Source of the DNA: Legionella feeleii | GTDB taxonomy: Bacteria; Pseudomonadota; Gammaproteobacteria; Legionellales; Legionellaceae | DNA length: 64,000 nucleotides | Direction: 5' to 3' | Assembly (NCBI RefSeq): GCF_001467625.1 | Contig: NZ_LNYB01000080.1 | Span: 62,001 to 126,000 of the forward strand | Shown: positions 17,473-26,576 of the stretch, in pieces | How the letters are laid out: each line of letters begins with the position of its first letter | Numbering within the stretch: the stretch's first letter is position 1 | Program-made: the position numbers and the translations under genes | The notes under the pieces: generated by a model | Told to the model about the DNA's origin: nothing | The model's input: only the letters and a program-made list of their open reading frames with translations | The model's database searches: none

Positions 17473-18222
17473 ATGTCTCATTTTATTAAATTAAAACTAC
17501 TCTTAGGCTGCTTTCTGGGATTTTCCATCAGCTTTTCTGCCGCAATCCATGCCCAGGATAGCCAAGGTTTTTATCTGGGTATTTCTGCTATAAAAGATAC
17601 CTCCAGTTATGACTTCAAGCGCGTTGAAACCAGCCCCGGTTTATTGTTTATTGATCAAGATCGCTTCGATTGGAATGGCTCAGGATTTGGTGGCGAACTC
17701 TATATAGGCTATGGAAGTAGTTTGGCCAGCCGCTTTTTTTTGGCCGGAGAAGGCTTCTATAATGTTAGTTCCAATTCAGGGAATATTGCGTTTACTGATT
17801 CGAATACCCTTTATACACGCCAGCTCCATGGAAAATTCCGCCAGCGTTGGCAGTATGGTTTTGCCGTTCGACCAGGTATCTACCTCTATAAGCAGGCTCT
17901 CTTCTATGGTCGAGTCGGCTGGATAGTCAGCAATATTCAACTCAGTGGTGGTATCCAGCAGACAGGTAATATGGGGGCTTTCGCAGGCAATTTTTCATCT
18001 GATAAAAACTGCCAGGGCCTGCAATTGGGGCTTGGAGTGGAAATACCTCTTATTAGCAGGCTCATCGCCCGTCTTGAATGGGACTGGAATTCGCTGCAGG
18101 ATTTTTCGAACCAGTCCTTTGTAAGAGATACAAATCATAATCCCTATACCACCTTTCGTAACGCATTTAATCCAACCTTGGAGCAGATTAAGTTAGGGGT
18201 AAGATGGACTTTTTCCTCTTAA
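17473..18222 (+). CDS. Outer-membrane beta-barrel protein (porin-family, OmpA-like barrel)
   Basis: A 249-residue barrel. The start at ATG 17473 is set by AGGGAAAG just upstream and by the signal peptide (KLLLGCFLGFSISFSAAIHAQ) that follows directly. The mature protein begins DSQGFYLGISAIKD and has short amphipathic strands with Gly and aromatic residues (GGELYIGYGSS, RFFLAGEGFYN, LFYGRVGWIVSNIQLS, RLEWDWNSL), ending in the classical terminal strand QIKLGVRWTFSS, which fits an eight-strand outer-membrane barrel recognised by BAM. It is not of the Legionella MOMP type. No operon partner; the map gene ends 170 bases upstream. Role probably structural or adhesive. Confidence 0.85.
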   Translation: MSHFIKLKLLLGCFLGFSISFSAAIHAQDSQGFYLGISAIKDTSSYDFKRVETSPGLLFIDQDRFDWNGSGFGGELYIGYGSSLASRFFLAGEGFYNVSSNSGNIAFTDSNTLYTRQLHGKFRQRWQYGFAVRPGIYLYKQALFYGRVGWIVSNIQLSGGIQQTGNMGAFAGNFSSDKNCQGLQLGLGVEIPLISRLIARLEWDWNSLQDFSNQSFVRDTNHNPYTTFRNAFNPTLEQIKLGVRWTFSS

Positions 18223-18365
18223 TTCTGCCGACTGCTGAGTCAAAATAGGCGCCCCCTTTATAGTTGGTAAATAGAGCAACGCGGACTAAATAAGAAGCGG
18301 AATGATCGGATCCATCAAGATTTGTTATAATTAATGCCTGACGATGTAAACAATTGCGAACGGTC

Positions 18366-19334
18366 ATGTCACTTTTAAACTTCGAACCTCAGTTTTATAT
18401 CAAAAATAAACACCTTCAAACGATATTGAGCTCCAAAAAAAACCCGGTTACCGGATCGATGGTTCGGAATGAAATAGCTGTAACATTAACCGTTAAAACA
18501 GATGAAACGGTCAATTTGACAGGGCTATTTTCACCGCAACCTAACCAGACGGCAAAAGGCCTGATTATTCTTCTTCATGGTTGGCTCGGCTGTGCTCAAT
18601 CCACCTATATGTTAGGCAGAGGCGAACAGCTCTATCAACAAGGCTATGAACTATTTCGTCTCAACCTGCGTGATCACGGCCCTACCCTTGGACTAAATAA
18701 AGGTCTATTTCATGGCGCTCGGCTTGAAGAAGTATTTCAGGCTGTAAAACAAATTACCACCAATTATTCGGGATTACCCACTACCTTAATTGGCTTTTCT
18801 ATGGGTGGAAGTTTTGCTTTGAGGATTGGTTGGAGAGACAGTTTTGAATCACAGAAAATATCCAATTTAAACCGGATCATCGCTGTTTGTCCCTCCGTTA
18901 ATCCAGAACAAGTGACGAGAGCCATTGATAATTCCAACCTGTATCGACGTTATTTTATTGCCCGATGGAAAAAAAACTTGCTAGAAAAACAACGCTGTTT
19001 CCCCGATCTCTATGATTTTAGTAGCATTTTATTACAAAAAAATTCCTGGCAAATGACAGAAAAATTATTAGTAAACTATTCTGAATTTAAAGACATTGAT
19101 GCTTACTTCACTGAATATCATTTTTCACCCGAAAAGCTAAAAGCGGTGAGGGTTCCCATGACTATATTAACGGCAGAGGACGATCCAGTAATTCCAATTC
19201 GTGGTTTTAATGAACTTAAAAATATCAATCCACTATTAGAACTTCATATCACTCGCCACGGCGGCCATGTCGGTTATATTAATAATTTTAGAGGCGAATC
19301 CTGGCTTGATACGATATTACCGAAGTTAATCTGA
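18366..19334 (+). CDS. YheT-family alpha/beta hydrolase
   Basis: Cytosolic alpha/beta hydrolase of 322 residues. The start of the family is visible as FEPQFYIKNKHLQTIL. The oxyanion region is LIILLHGWLGCAQSTY, the nucleophile elbow is GFSMGGSFALRI (Ser in G-F-S-M-G), the acid is probably in LTAEDDPVIP, and the catalytic His in ITRHGGHVGYI. These match the YheT group, whose substrates are unknown (esterase or lipase-like). I use ATG 18366; an in-frame TTG at 18354 is less likely. No strong ribosome site for either. No obvious partner genes. Confidence 0.88.
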   Translation: MSLLNFEPQFYIKNKHLQTILSSKKNPVTGSMVRNEIAVTLTVKTDETVNLTGLFSPQPNQTAKGLIILLHGWLGCAQSTYMLGRGEQLYQQGYELFRLNLRDHGPTLGLNKGLFHGARLEEVFQAVKQITTNYSGLPTTLIGFSMGGSFALRIGWRDSFESQKISNLNRIIAVCPSVNPEQVTRAIDNSNLYRRYFIARWKKNLLEKQRCFPDLYDFSSILLQKNSWQMTEKLLVNYSEFKDIDAYFTEYHFSPEKLKAVRVPMTILTAEDDPVIPIRGFNELKNINPLLELHITRHGGHVGYINNFRGESWLDTILPKLI

Positions 19335-19349
19335 CAAGGAACGGATGCA

Positions 19350-19385
19350 GGCTCGAACTTGAATTTTGTATTCAACAATCAGGAT
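19350..19385. repeat. Degenerate half copy of the GGGCAGGGCTTG palindrome family
   Basis: Contains CTTGAATTTTGTATTCAACAA, matching the reverse complement of the inner part of the full copies (for example 35190-35242), but the outer CAAGCCCTGCCC arm is missing. Confidence 0.45.
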
Positions 19386-19494
19386 ACCGGCCATAGCCTT
19401 CTTGACTTTGATTGTTGCAAAATGAAATGCAATTGGTAAAAAAAAGAACTTCGGACTAAGCTTAAATAGGATGTAAAGAAGTGAGGTTTGACTG

Positions 19495-19662
19495 ATGAAG
19501 AAATTACGCAATAGCTCTAAAAAAACCCCTAAAGCTGACAAAAAGATTCTTAAAAAGGAACTTAACAAAGTTACAGGCGGGTTCGGCGAAGGGGATGACT
19601 GGAGAGAGGCTCAAAGAAGAATAGAAGAAAATAATTATAACAATACCCATTTTAAAGATTAG
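19495..19662 (+). CDS. Small peptide with double-glycine-type leader (possible bacteriocin/RiPP precursor)
   Basis: A 55-residue frame with a good ribosome site (GTGAGG, 8 bases before the ATG). The N-terminal part is very basic (KKLRNSSKKTPKADKKILKK) and is followed by ELNKVTGG and then a short, acidic and Asn-rich tail (FGEGDDWREAQRRIEENNY onward). The ELxxVxGG pattern is what C39-type peptidase/ABC exporters cleave in double-glycine leaders, leaving a mature peptide of about 26 residues. The tail has no Cys, so lanthipeptide-type rings are not expected. No modifying enzyme or C39 exporter is adjacent; the only exporter in the window (44331-48321) lacks a peptidase domain. The annotation as a secreted peptide is inference; the frame and the motif are visible. 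Confidence 0.6.
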   Translation: MKKLRNSSKKTPKADKKILKKELNKVTGGFGEGDDWREAQRRIEENNYNNTHFKD

Positions 19663-19726
19663 CCTGGCTCGCACTATTACCTACTCCGAACGCAGAGGTG
19701 TCATTGTTGCCTATCATGCAGCATAA

Positions 19727-19795
19727 GGGGTCGGGTTTTTCCATCTTTCAGGGTAAAGAAAGAGTTATCGTGAGAGCCTGGGAAAACCTGACCCC
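19727..19795. repeat. Long inverted repeat downstream of the small peptide gene
   Basis: Arms GGGGTCGGGTTTTTCC and GGGAAAACCTGACCCC pair over 16 bases with two mismatches around a 37-base loop. It has no T run at the end, so it is a poor intrinsic terminator; it may be a mobile palindromic element or an RNA stabiliser. Confidence 0.7.
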
Positions 19796-19838
19796 AGCAG
19801 TTTAATGCCCACCTTCTTTAAGTCATTGTAATCACAGG

Positions 19839-20183
19839 TCAGTATTGAGCCGCTTCAAACATGGTTGCTTCAATGACTTCCAATAGGCTGGGTAAAAATA
19901 ACAGTATTGAACCGATAAACACTAATGAAATGGGTGTGCTAATGGGAATCCGCGTTGGATTATCTTTATGTTGTTTAAATTTCATAATCGCACACACTGC
20001 AAAGGCCAATCCTGCAATGTAAGCTCCCGAGCCAATCACTCTTTCCAAGCCTTCAAAACTCTGCGTAAGGCTTTCAGAGATCTCCCCGAGGGTGAATACT
20101 TGTCCGAATACCTTTGGCATACAAATCCACAAGCCAAATACCAGAATTGTACGTAATGGATTTTTTAACGATATTTCAAACAT
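19839..20183 (-). CDS. IcmD/DotP-like Dot/Icm secretion protein, orphan copy
   Basis: A 114-residue inner-membrane protein. N-terminal hydrophobic segment TILVFGLWICMPKVFG (signal/anchor), then FTLGEISESLTQSFEGLERVIGSGAYIAGLAFAVCAIMKF, a conserved KQHKDNPTRIPISTPI loop, and a second membrane helix SLVFIGSILLFLPSLLEV. The KFKQHKDNPT-IP-TPI loop between two helices is the hallmark of IcmD (DotP) and its relatives of the type IVB system. Here it stands alone: neither neighbour is a dot/icm gene. It is therefore a paralogue outside the core cluster. GGAAAGC lies about seven bases before the ATG. Whether it enters the Dot/Icm complex cannot be told. Confidence 0.85.
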   Translation of the reverse strand: MFEISLKNPLRTILVFGLWICMPKVFGQVFTLGEISESLTQSFEGLERVIGSGAYIAGLAFAVCAIMKFKQHKDNPTRIPISTPISLVFIGSILLFLPSLLEVIEATMFEAAQY

Positions 20184-20427
20184 TATTTGCTTTCCAGAAT
20201 AAAATTCTCAGGTGAAATAACTTCCAGATTTTACCTCGTTCATTTCGAACAGAAATGGTGTGAAATTCATTGCCCTTTGCAGGGCTACTATAATTCCGCA
20301 ATAATTGTATACTATTTTATTGCAATTACCATTGATTAATAGTGGCAGAGTGAGTCTGTTAGATTGACCAATGCAGCCCAGTGGGGGGCGCTCATAAAAG
20401 TCATCCCGGTAGAAAGGAATAGTCATA

Positions 20428-20838
20428 ATGATAGTTGAAATGCACGTTGTTTTAGGAGGAATTCTTCTTGGACTTGCTGCGGGGATGATGTTATTGATTC
20501 AAGGCAAAATTCTTGGTTGTAGCGGCATACTCTTTCGCTCATTGGATTTTGCAACTTATCGCCCTAATATCGACAATATCTTATTTATTCTGGGATTATT
20601 TTTAAGTGGCGTCCTCTTTAACTTTATTCAGGTTGTTCCCAACCCCACAACTATTTTTAAAACGACTCCCTGGATATTGATTCTTGGAGGTATCTTGGTT
20701 GGTGGAGGTACTTATCTTGGCAATGGCTGTACAAGTGGACATGGGCTATGCGGCATGTCGCTCTTACGCAAACGCTCTATGGTTGCTGTAAGTATTTTCT
20801 TTCCTGTTGCGATCATCACGGCCTGGTTAACCCACTAA
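20428..20838 (+). CDS. YeeE/YedE-family half-transporter (PmpA-like)
   Basis: A 136-residue membrane protein with about four helices, one half of a YeeE/YedE (DUF395) transporter. Conserved motifs are KILGCSGILFRSL near residue 25 and GNGCTSGHGLCGMSLLRKRS near 100-120. The Cys-Thr-Ser-Gly-His motif is the sulfur-compound-handling motif of thiosulfate/sulfur transporters of this family. The other half is the next gene, 12 bases downstream, so the two probably form a heterodimer. Start ATG 20428 with AAAGGA ten bases upstream; a second ATG four codons later is possible. Confidence 0.88.
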   Translation: MIVEMHVVLGGILLGLAAGMMLLIQGKILGCSGILFRSLDFATYRPNIDNILFILGLFLSGVLFNFIQVVPNPTTIFKTTPWILILGGILVGGGTYLGNGCTSGHGLCGMSLLRKRSMVAVSIFFPVAIITAWLTH

Positions 20839-20850
20839 GGAGATTAAACG

Positions 20851-21285
20851 ATGAAATCGATTATTTCATTAGTCGCCGGCCTGATATTTGGTTTGGGTTT
20901 AATTTTAACAGGCATGTATAGTCCCGACATTATTATTTCCGGTTTAAGGATTGGCGCCGAAACATTCAAAATAAATTTATATGTCACCTTTCTTACCGCT
21001 TTGCTGGTTACCTTTCTTTTATTCCAGCTACGTAAATGGCTAACCAAACCTTTGCTAAACAAGTGCTATGAATTGCCGACCAGGGAAAAAATTGACTGGC
21101 AACTGATTCTTGGCGCCGCAGCTTTTGGCGTGGGCTGGGGAATGACTGGAATTTGTCCTGGTCCTAACATGGTGGGGCTTGGAATTTTTTCATGGCCGTT
21201 TTACTGGATAAATTTTGCAGGCATTCTTGTTGGTTTCTTCCTCACACGACTCCTTGTTTTAAAACTAAAGTCGCCTGATAAATAA
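20851..21285 (+). CDS. YeeE/YedE-family half-transporter (PmpB-like)
   Basis: The 144-residue partner of the preceding gene. Four predicted helices; the family motif here is GVGWGMTGICPGPNMVGLG near residues 92-110, containing the conserved Cys, and the N-terminus is MKSIISLVAGLIFGLGLILTGMYSPD. The pair covers one full YeeE/YedE unit, implying transport of thiosulfate, persulfide or a similar sulfur species across the inner membrane. Ribosome site AAGGAGA lies seven bases before the ATG. No rhodanese, sulfurtransferase or persulfide regulator is adjacent, unlike many such loci; the ArsR at 42 kb is too far away to be assigned. Confidence 0.88.
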   Translation: MKSIISLVAGLIFGLGLILTGMYSPDIIISGLRIGAETFKINLYVTFLTALLVTFLLFQLRKWLTKPLLNKCYELPTREKIDWQLILGAAAFGVGWGMTGICPGPNMVGLGIFSWPFYWINFAGILVGFFLTRLLVLKLKSPDK

Positions 21286-21507
21286 GAAAGGTGCATGCTC
21301 CAAAAGCCGGGAGACACTCTTTATCAAAACGTAGCATGCAGCGTTTGCTTGTTCAAGGAAGCACTACTCCATTACATCTGATGTTTACGCCATGAGGTTG
21401 GGATAGCTTGTCATTACACTCCCTCAAGGTACTCCAATTATTCAAAACAACCAGGTTATGCCCTGCTGGTCTATACTTGTATTAGTTTAAATTCAGATCA
21501 GACAGCA

Positions 21508-22176
21508 ATGAAAGTAGACATAAAGGCAGTCAAGGATCTTTGTGGTAATAGTAAGGAGGCCGTTATTTATGGCTTCAACTTTTACAACTACCAAGAGCTT
21601 TATGAGGCAATCAATAGTGACGGAAGCATTAAAGCATACAACTCAGATGATTATGAATACAAAAATGATTTAATGGTAAATAGTGGCCATCCTTTCAGCT
21701 CTCTGTATTCTCATTTTAAGTTTGTAATTAACGATTTATTACTGGAAAATTATAAGAGAGAGCAAAATGGGGAACCTTTAGTTCCTTTAATCTTTGTTGT
21801 TGGTTTGGATAGTAACCAATACGATAAAACCAGAATATTTGAAAGAGCACAGGATCCTACTGAAAAGGGAGTCACGCTTACTGAACTTCGACGCTGCTAT
21901 AAACTTGCGCATGAGTTCGGGGAGGACATGACTAAGGTTGCTGAGAAAACATTTAAATTTGTTCGTCTGGTTAGCTCGGATAACGGTTATCAATTAGCAA
22001 CAGTCGAGCCATTCTGGAAAGATGAGCAATGGCAAAAAGGCTGGGAAGAGAGAAAAAAAACCACTGAAAAAGAAATGGGCACAGAGAATCGAAATAATTT
22101 TTGGCGAAAAAAATTTCAAACGTTAATTGATGAAACGGATGAACAACAGAAGAAAATTGATCCCACGAATACCTGA
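21508..22176 (+). CDS. Hypothetical protein, 222 residues
   Basis: No family recognised. Soluble, charged protein without signal peptide. The first 130 residues have a mixed alpha/beta character with LVPLIFVVGLDSNQYDKTRIFERAQ as the most globular part; the C-terminal 50 residues are highly charged and probably helical (WEERKKTTEKEMGTENRNNFWRKK region), ending polar. Start ATG 21508 has no strong ribosome site. It is isolated by more than 200 bases on both sides. Polar, Glu-rich C-termini are seen in Dot/Icm substrates, but this alone is weak evidence. Confidence 0.65.
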   Translation: MKVDIKAVKDLCGNSKEAVIYGFNFYNYQELYEAINSDGSIKAYNSDDYEYKNDLMVNSGHPFSSLYSHFKFVINDLLLENYKREQNGEPLVPLIFVVGLDSNQYDKTRIFERAQDPTEKGVTLTELRRCYKLAHEFGEDMTKVAEKTFKFVRLVSSDNGYQLATVEPFWKDEQWQKGWEERKKTTEKEMGTENRNNFWRKKFQTLIDETDEQQKKIDPTNT

Positions 22177-22405
22177 TTTACATGCCTACTTAAAAAATGC
22201 TCTTATATAGAGTCAGGTAATAGGGAGTCGCGCTTAATGATGCATCAGGTAGTCAATGTTTTTATTCTCTAAACCTAAACAGAGAGGTCAGCAGCAAGGC
22301 TTTAATTTCGTTCATGAGTACCAATTGAAGCCCAACCCCGATTTGTTTCATGGTTCAATGAGCTATATTTTCTAAATCACATCTATTAAAGATAAAGAGA
22401 GCATT

Positions 22406-22594
22406 ATGGTAGAGATCATTAATCTTAATAAAAAAAGAAAGGCTAAAATTCGTTTGGAAAAAGAAAAAAAAGCGTCTGAAAATCGCATTAAATTCGGAAG
22501 GACAAAAAAAGAAAAGCAATTAGAGAGACAAGAGAAAGAACGTAGTGAACGGTATCTGGATGGTCATAAATTAGAAATAAACGAGAAAGAATGA
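22406..22594 (+). CDS. DUF4169 family small basic protein
   Basis: A 62-residue highly charged helical protein. MVEIINLNKKRKAKIRLEKE at the start and NRIKFGRTKKEK, RYLDGHKLE further on match the DUF4169 pattern (EIVNL start, NRxKFGRTKxE, LDGH end). Function unknown. Mostly Lys, Arg and Glu, so probably a single long helix that may bind nucleic acid. A bidirectional-looking terminator lies 65 bases after the stop. Confidence 0.85.
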   Translation: MVEIINLNKKRKAKIRLEKEKKASENRIKFGRTKKEKQLERQEKERSERYLDGHKLEINEKE

Positions 22595-22662
22595 AGGAGG
22601 CGAGTCTTTTAATAACAGTGTTTTCTTTAAAGCCTCATTCCATCCCTCATTGATTCGAACTT

Positions 22663-22703
22663 TAAAAGCTCCATCAGAACAAACTGACGGAGCTTTTTTT
22701 AGC
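22663..22703. terminator. Shared hairpin terminator between DUF4169 and EF-G genes
   Basis: Arms AAAGCTCCATCAG and CTGACGGAGCTTT around AACAAA, with one A-C mismatch on the + strand (a G-U wobble on the - strand). Seven T follow on the + strand, and TTTT-like runs flank the other side, so it can end both convergent transcripts. Confidence 0.85.
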
Positions 22704-22715
22704 GTTGCTACCAGC

Positions 22716-24803
22716 TTACTTGGCTGCAGCTTTCTTTTCCTTCTCTTTGGCAATCACTGCTTCAGCTACATTGTTTGGACAAGGAGCATAGTGAGAGAAT
22801 TCCATTGAGAATTGGCCGCGACCAGAGGTAAGTGTACGTAATGTACTGATGTAACCAAACATTTCTGAAAGGGGAACATCAGCCTTAACACGTACGCCAG
22901 CTGCGCTGGGCTCCTGGCCAGAGATCATACCGCGACGACGGTTCAAATCCCCAATCACGTTACCTACGTCTTCTTCTGTACTGTAAACGTCAACTTTCAT
23001 GATAGGTTCGAGCAATTGTGGACCGGCTTTTGGTATAGATTGACGAAAAGCGCCTTTGGCCGCAATTTCAAACGCAATTGCCGAGGAGTCAACAGCATGG
23101 AAACCACCATCCGTGAGGTTCACAACCACATCCAATACAGGGAACCCTGCTAATGTACCTGTGTTCATCATCGAGCGGAAACCTTTCTCAATTGCCGGGA
23201 AGAATTCCTTAGGAACGTTCCCACCCACAACGGATGTCATGAAAGTGAATCCAGAGTTTGGCTCACCTGGTTCAATCGTGTAGTCAATCTTACCGTATTG
23301 GCCAGCACCACCAGATTGTTTCTTGTGGGTATAGCTGTCTTGAATCGACTTGGTTATGGTTTCACGGTAAGCAACCTGAGGCTGACCTACTATCAACTCA
23401 ACATCGTAGGTACGTTTAAGAATATCCACTTTAATATCAAGATGTAATTCACCCATACCACGGAGGATGGTCTCACCTGAATCTTCATCTGTTTCTACTC
23501 TAAACGTTGGATCTTCTGCAACCATTTTACCAATCGCAATAGCCATTTTTTCGGTTGCACCCTTATCTTTTGGCGCAACAGCAATAGAGATTACTGGCTC
23601 GGGGAAAACCATTGCTTCAAGCGTACACTCGTGATTTGGATCACACAGCGTATGGCCGGTGCGAACGTTTTTCATACCTACAATAGCGATAATGTCGCCT
23701 GCTTCAGCACTTTGCAATTCATTACGCTCATTCGCCTGCATCTCAACCATACGGCCGACACGTTCTGTTTTACCGGTAAATGAGTTAAGGATGGTATCGC
23801 CCTTATTCAGTTTTCCTGAGTATATACGTACGAACGTTAGAGCACCAAAACGGTCATCCATGATTTTAAAGGCCAAGGCACGGAATGGCTCATCAGGAGA
23901 AACGATAGCAAATTGTCCGTTTGGCTCACCTTCAGCATTAGTCAAAGGTTGTGGATTTACTTCATGGGGAGCAGGCAAATAGTCAACCACTGCATCCAGT
24001 AATAACTGCATCCCTTTGTTTTTAAAGGCAGAACCGCAATACGTTGGGAAGAAGGCTAATTCAAGGGTACCTTTACGGATACAGCGCTTAATGTCTTCTA
24101 TTGAAGGCTCTTCTCCTTCCAGATAAGCCATCAGCAACTCATCATCCATTTCAAGTGCCGTCTCGATTAATTGCGCGCGATAGGTTTCAACGTCGTCATG
24201 CATATCGGCTGGCACGTCAGTAACCTTGTAATTTTCTGGCTGCCCGGTTTCGTCCCAAACATACGCTTTACGGGTTAATAAATCGACAACGCCTACGAAG
24301 CTGTCTTCAAAGCCAATAGGCAACGTCATAATTAAAGGATGTGCACCCAATACTTTTTTGATTTGCTCAGTGACTTTCAAGAAATTCGCGCCGACACGGT
24401 CAAGCTTGTTGACGAAAATCAAACGAGATACTTTTGAATTGTTCGCATAGCGCCAGTTGGTTTCTGACTGAGGCTCAACGCCGCCAGAACCACAGAATAC
24501 GCCGATACCGCCATCGAGTACCTTGAGGGAACGATAGACCTCTACAGTGAAGTCGACGTGTCCTGGGGTGTCGATGATATTGAAACGATGGCCTTTCCAG
24601 AAGCAACTTACTGCTGCGGACTGGATGGTAATCCCGCGCTCAGCTTCCTGTGCCATGAAATCGGTTGTTGATTCACCTTCGTGAACTTCACCCATTTTAT
24701 GGATTCTACCGGTAAGCTTAAGAATACGTTCGGTAGTGGTAGTTTTTCCGGCATCTACGTGGGCGAAGATACCAATATTTCTGTAAAGGTTTAAATCGTT
24801 CAT
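22716..24803 (-). CDS. fusA: Translation elongation factor G (stand-alone copy)
   Basis: GTPase that translocates the ribosome. Start ATG 24801-24803 ([19 protein letters not shown]); the frame extends 28 codons upstream but without the family sequence. G1 AHVDAGKTT, switch [12 protein letters not shown]4 NKLDRVGAN are intact; domains II to V follow in order, with SGGAGQYG and the C-terminal [25 protein letters not shown] motif. 695 residues. It is not in an rpsL-rpsG-fusA-tufA (str) operon, so it is probably the second EF-G (EF-G2 type) or a relocated single gene; the window cannot decide. The C-terminal [10 protein letters not shown] tail is ordinary. No resistance gene context. Confidence 0.93.
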   Translation of the reverse strand: MNDLNLYRNIGIFAHVDAGKTTTTERILKLTGRIHKMGEVHEGESTTDFMAQEAERGITIQSAAVSCFWKGHRFNIIDTPGHVDFTVEVYRSLKVLDGGIGVFCGSGGVEPQSETNWRYANNSKVSRLIFVNKLDRVGANFLKVTEQIKKVLGAHPLIMTLPIGFEDSFVGVVDLLTRKAYVWDETGQPENYKVTDVPADMHDDVETYRAQLIETALEMDDELLMAYLEGEEPSIEDIKRCIRKGTLELAFFPTYCGSAFKNKGMQLLLDAVVDYLPAPHEVNPQPLTNAEGEPNGQFAIVSPDEPFRALAFKIMDDRFGALTFVRIYSGKLNKGDTILNSFTGKTERVGRMVEMQANERNELQSAEAGDIIAIVGMKNVRTGHTLCDPNHECTLEAMVFPEPVISIAVAPKDKGATEKMAIAIGKMVAEDPTFRVETDEDSGETILRGMGELHLDIKVDILKRTYDVELIVGQPQVAYRETITKSIQDSYTHKKQSGGAGQYGKIDYTIEPGEPNSGFTFMTSVVGGNVPKEFFPAIEKGFRSMMNTGTLAGFPVLDVVVNLTDGGFHAVDSSAIAFEIAAKGAFRQSIPKAGPQLLEPIMKVDVYSTEEDVGNVIGDLNRRRGMISGQEPSAAGVRVKADVPLSEMFGYISTLRTLTSGRGQFSMEFSHYAPCPNNVAEAVIAKEKEKKAAAK

Positions 24804-24924
24804 AGCGCTCTTATTAACTTGAAATTGATTAAAAATTGGTTGCGTATTATACATTATTATATCGGGATTTGCAGCATCTCTCTGCATGGAAATACTAAAA
24901 TATAGAAAATAGGTGAGAAAAACA

Positions 24925-25021
24925 GGGGCAGGGCTTGTGCTGTGCGGGTTTCAGCAGGCGCTACGTTGCAAAATCATGGTTGAATTTCGATCGTTGAATA
25001 CAAAATTCAAGCCCTGCCCCC
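24925..25021. repeat. Full copy of the GGGCAGGGCTTG palindrome family (longest)
   Basis: Outer arms GGGGCAGGGCTTG (24925-24937) and CAAGCCCTGCCCC (25008-25020) are perfectly complementary. A second, inner pair TTGAATTT / AAATTCAA sits near the right arm. Compared with the 50-base copies, this one carries about 45 extra bases between the left arm and the inner palindrome. Confidence 0.85.
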
Positions 25022-25027
25022 AAAATT

Positions 25028-25723
25028 CTACTCCGTTTTGCCTTGTTGCTTTTGGACTAATTTTAGTAATTCTTGCGCCCCGGCAGTGGAAGAGGCAGGA
25101 TTTTGACCTGTGATGAGACGGCCATCTACCACCACAAAACTCTGCCAGTCTGGTGCTTTTTCAAAATGCCCGCCTAAGCGCTTTAACTCCTCTTCAACAA
25201 GAAATGGCACTACTTTCGTAAGATGGACTACCTCTTCTTCGCTGTTGGTAAATCCTGTTACACGTTTGCCTTTTACCAGGGGAGCCCCTTTATAAGTGAC
25301 ATGACGAAGCACACCGGGTGCATGGCATACCAGCGCAATCGGTTTTTCCGAATTATAGAAAGACTCAAGCAGGTGGATTGAATCTGCACTTTCAGCAAGA
25401 TCCCACAGGGGACCATGACCACCAGGATAGAACACCGTGTCAAAATTCTCTGCCTTTATGTCTGCAAGCCTGATTGTTTGTGATAATGCTTTTTTCGCTA
25501 GCTCATCTTGCTTAAATCGCGTCATCGCTGAGGTCTGATTTTCAGGTAAATCACTCTTTGGATCGATTGGCGGTTGACCGCCTTTGGGAGAGGCCAATGT
25601 TAATTTTGCACCAGCATCCCTGAACACAAAATAGGGCGCTGCAAACTCCTCCAACCAGAACCCTGTTTTGCGACCCGTATTTCCGAGCTGATTGTGTGAC
25701 GTTAGCACCATTAATATATTCAT
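25028..25723 (-). CDS. DJ-1/PfpI (Hsp31-type) glutamine-amidotransferase-like protein
   Basis: A 231-residue member of the DJ-1/PfpI superfamily, Hsp31/HchA-like subgroup. The nucleophile Cys is in IALVCHAPGVL, with the following His; the Glu before the elbow is in ASPKGGQPPIDP; and FYPGGHGPLWDL precedes it. Such proteins act as glyoxalase III/deglycase-type enzymes or holdase chaperones. The start is set at ATG 25723, six bases after AAAGGA, rather than the ATG two codons earlier. Monocistronic. Confidence 0.9.
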   Translation of the reverse strand: MNILMVLTSHNQLGNTGRKTGFWLEEFAAPYFVFRDAGAKLTLASPKGGQPPIDPKSDLPENQTSAMTRFKQDELAKKALSQTIRLADIKAENFDTVFYPGGHGPLWDLAESADSIHLLESFYNSEKPIALVCHAPGVLRHVTYKGAPLVKGKRVTGFTNSEEEVVHLTKVVPFLVEEELKRLGGHFEKAPDWQSFVVVDGRLITGQNPASSTAGAQELLKLVQKQQGKTE

Positions 25724-25886
25724 TAGCATTCCTTTCCATATGAATACATGATTACTTGCCAGATGAGAGCACTAGTATTTTTTAAAGTATAACATACAAA
25801 CAAAAAGGTTAAAATTAACCCATGACAACGGGGTTAGGACTTGCGTTTTAATAAAGGGAAGCGTTCCACAGCGTAATTAATGTGCC

Positions 25887-26396
25887 TCAAAGGCACATTA
25901 TCACACCATCAACATCCTCTGAGTCGGGCACTTTTTCCGGGGGGGGTAGGGCTTCAGGTGGTTCATCGATATTATTATTTTTAACTAAAGTGGCTAAATC
26001 CGAATAGTTACGCACCAAATATCTAAATTCACTGGGACTTAAGGAATTTTTATAATCGTCATGTTTCAACAAAATAGCCACCAAATCGCGCTGGCACTCC
26101 GCTAAACCAAGCATCCAATGGGGCAATGTTTTTGGCCTTTTTTCCAAGAGCGTTTTCTTGCAAGTTTCATCTAATAAAATAGCCAGCCCATCTTGTGCAT
26201 TATCCTGAATACAATTTAAAAATTGCATAAACTGATTCGTAGAGGGCTTGGCCAAGATAGTTGCCAAACGACTTTGCATACGCTGCTGATGCAGCTCTTT
26301 AGCCAATTTGGAAGTAAAAGAAAACTCATAATCGTCTTTAACGCCTAAACAAGTACATATTTTAACTATTAATTCTGTGGGTAAACTATCAAACAT
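25887..26396 (-). CDS. F-box protein; candidate Dot/Icm effector
   Basis: A 169-residue soluble protein whose first 40 residues fit an F-box: FDSLPTELIVKICTCLGVKDDYEFSF. F-boxes bind Skp1 and recruit substrates to host SCF ubiquitin ligases; they are eukaryotic and in bacteria are found mainly in host-acting proteins such as those of Legionella. The rest is helical with no recognised substrate domain; a Pro/Glu-rich segment (PPEALPPPEKVPDSEDVD) precedes the C-terminus MCL, which is not a CaaX box. The last codons lie in a 9-base-arm hairpin (25879-25899). No ribosome site of note beyond GGGGTT. Confidence 0.8.
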   Translation of the reverse strand: MFDSLPTELIVKICTCLGVKDDYEFSFTSKLAKELHQQRMQSRLATILAKPSTNQFMQFLNCIQDNAQDGLAILLDETCKKTLLEKRPKTLPHWMLGLAECQRDLVAILLKHDDYKNSLSPSEFRYLVRNYSDLATLVKNNNIDEPPEALPPPEKVPDSEDVDGVIMCL

Positions 26397-26576
26397 GGTA
26401 ATAACCCCTTCTGTTTATTTAGTTAATAATTACTTAATAAATACATAATTTTTCATTAATAAATTCGTAATATTTCATTAATTTTTAGCCCTTATAATAT
26501 CACAAAAAATGATAAGAATATTAAATTTTTTGTTTGTTTTACTGACATTTTTTGAGTTGTTAAAGAGGAAAAAATT

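Noticed and set aside
19326..19568. Minus-strand hydrophobic frame opposite the double-glycine peptide
   Set aside because: No ribosome site, overlaps the plus-strand frame that has one, and hydrophobicity is what antisense of Lys/Glu-rich codons gives.
24913..25113. Possible 66-residue plus-strand gene
   Set aside because: It lies across a palindromic repeat and the 3' end of the DJ-1 gene; no ribosome site or family.
25887..26396. CaaX box at the end of the F-box protein
   Set aside because: The last residues are Ile-Met-Cys-Leu, with Cys at the second-last place, not the fourth.
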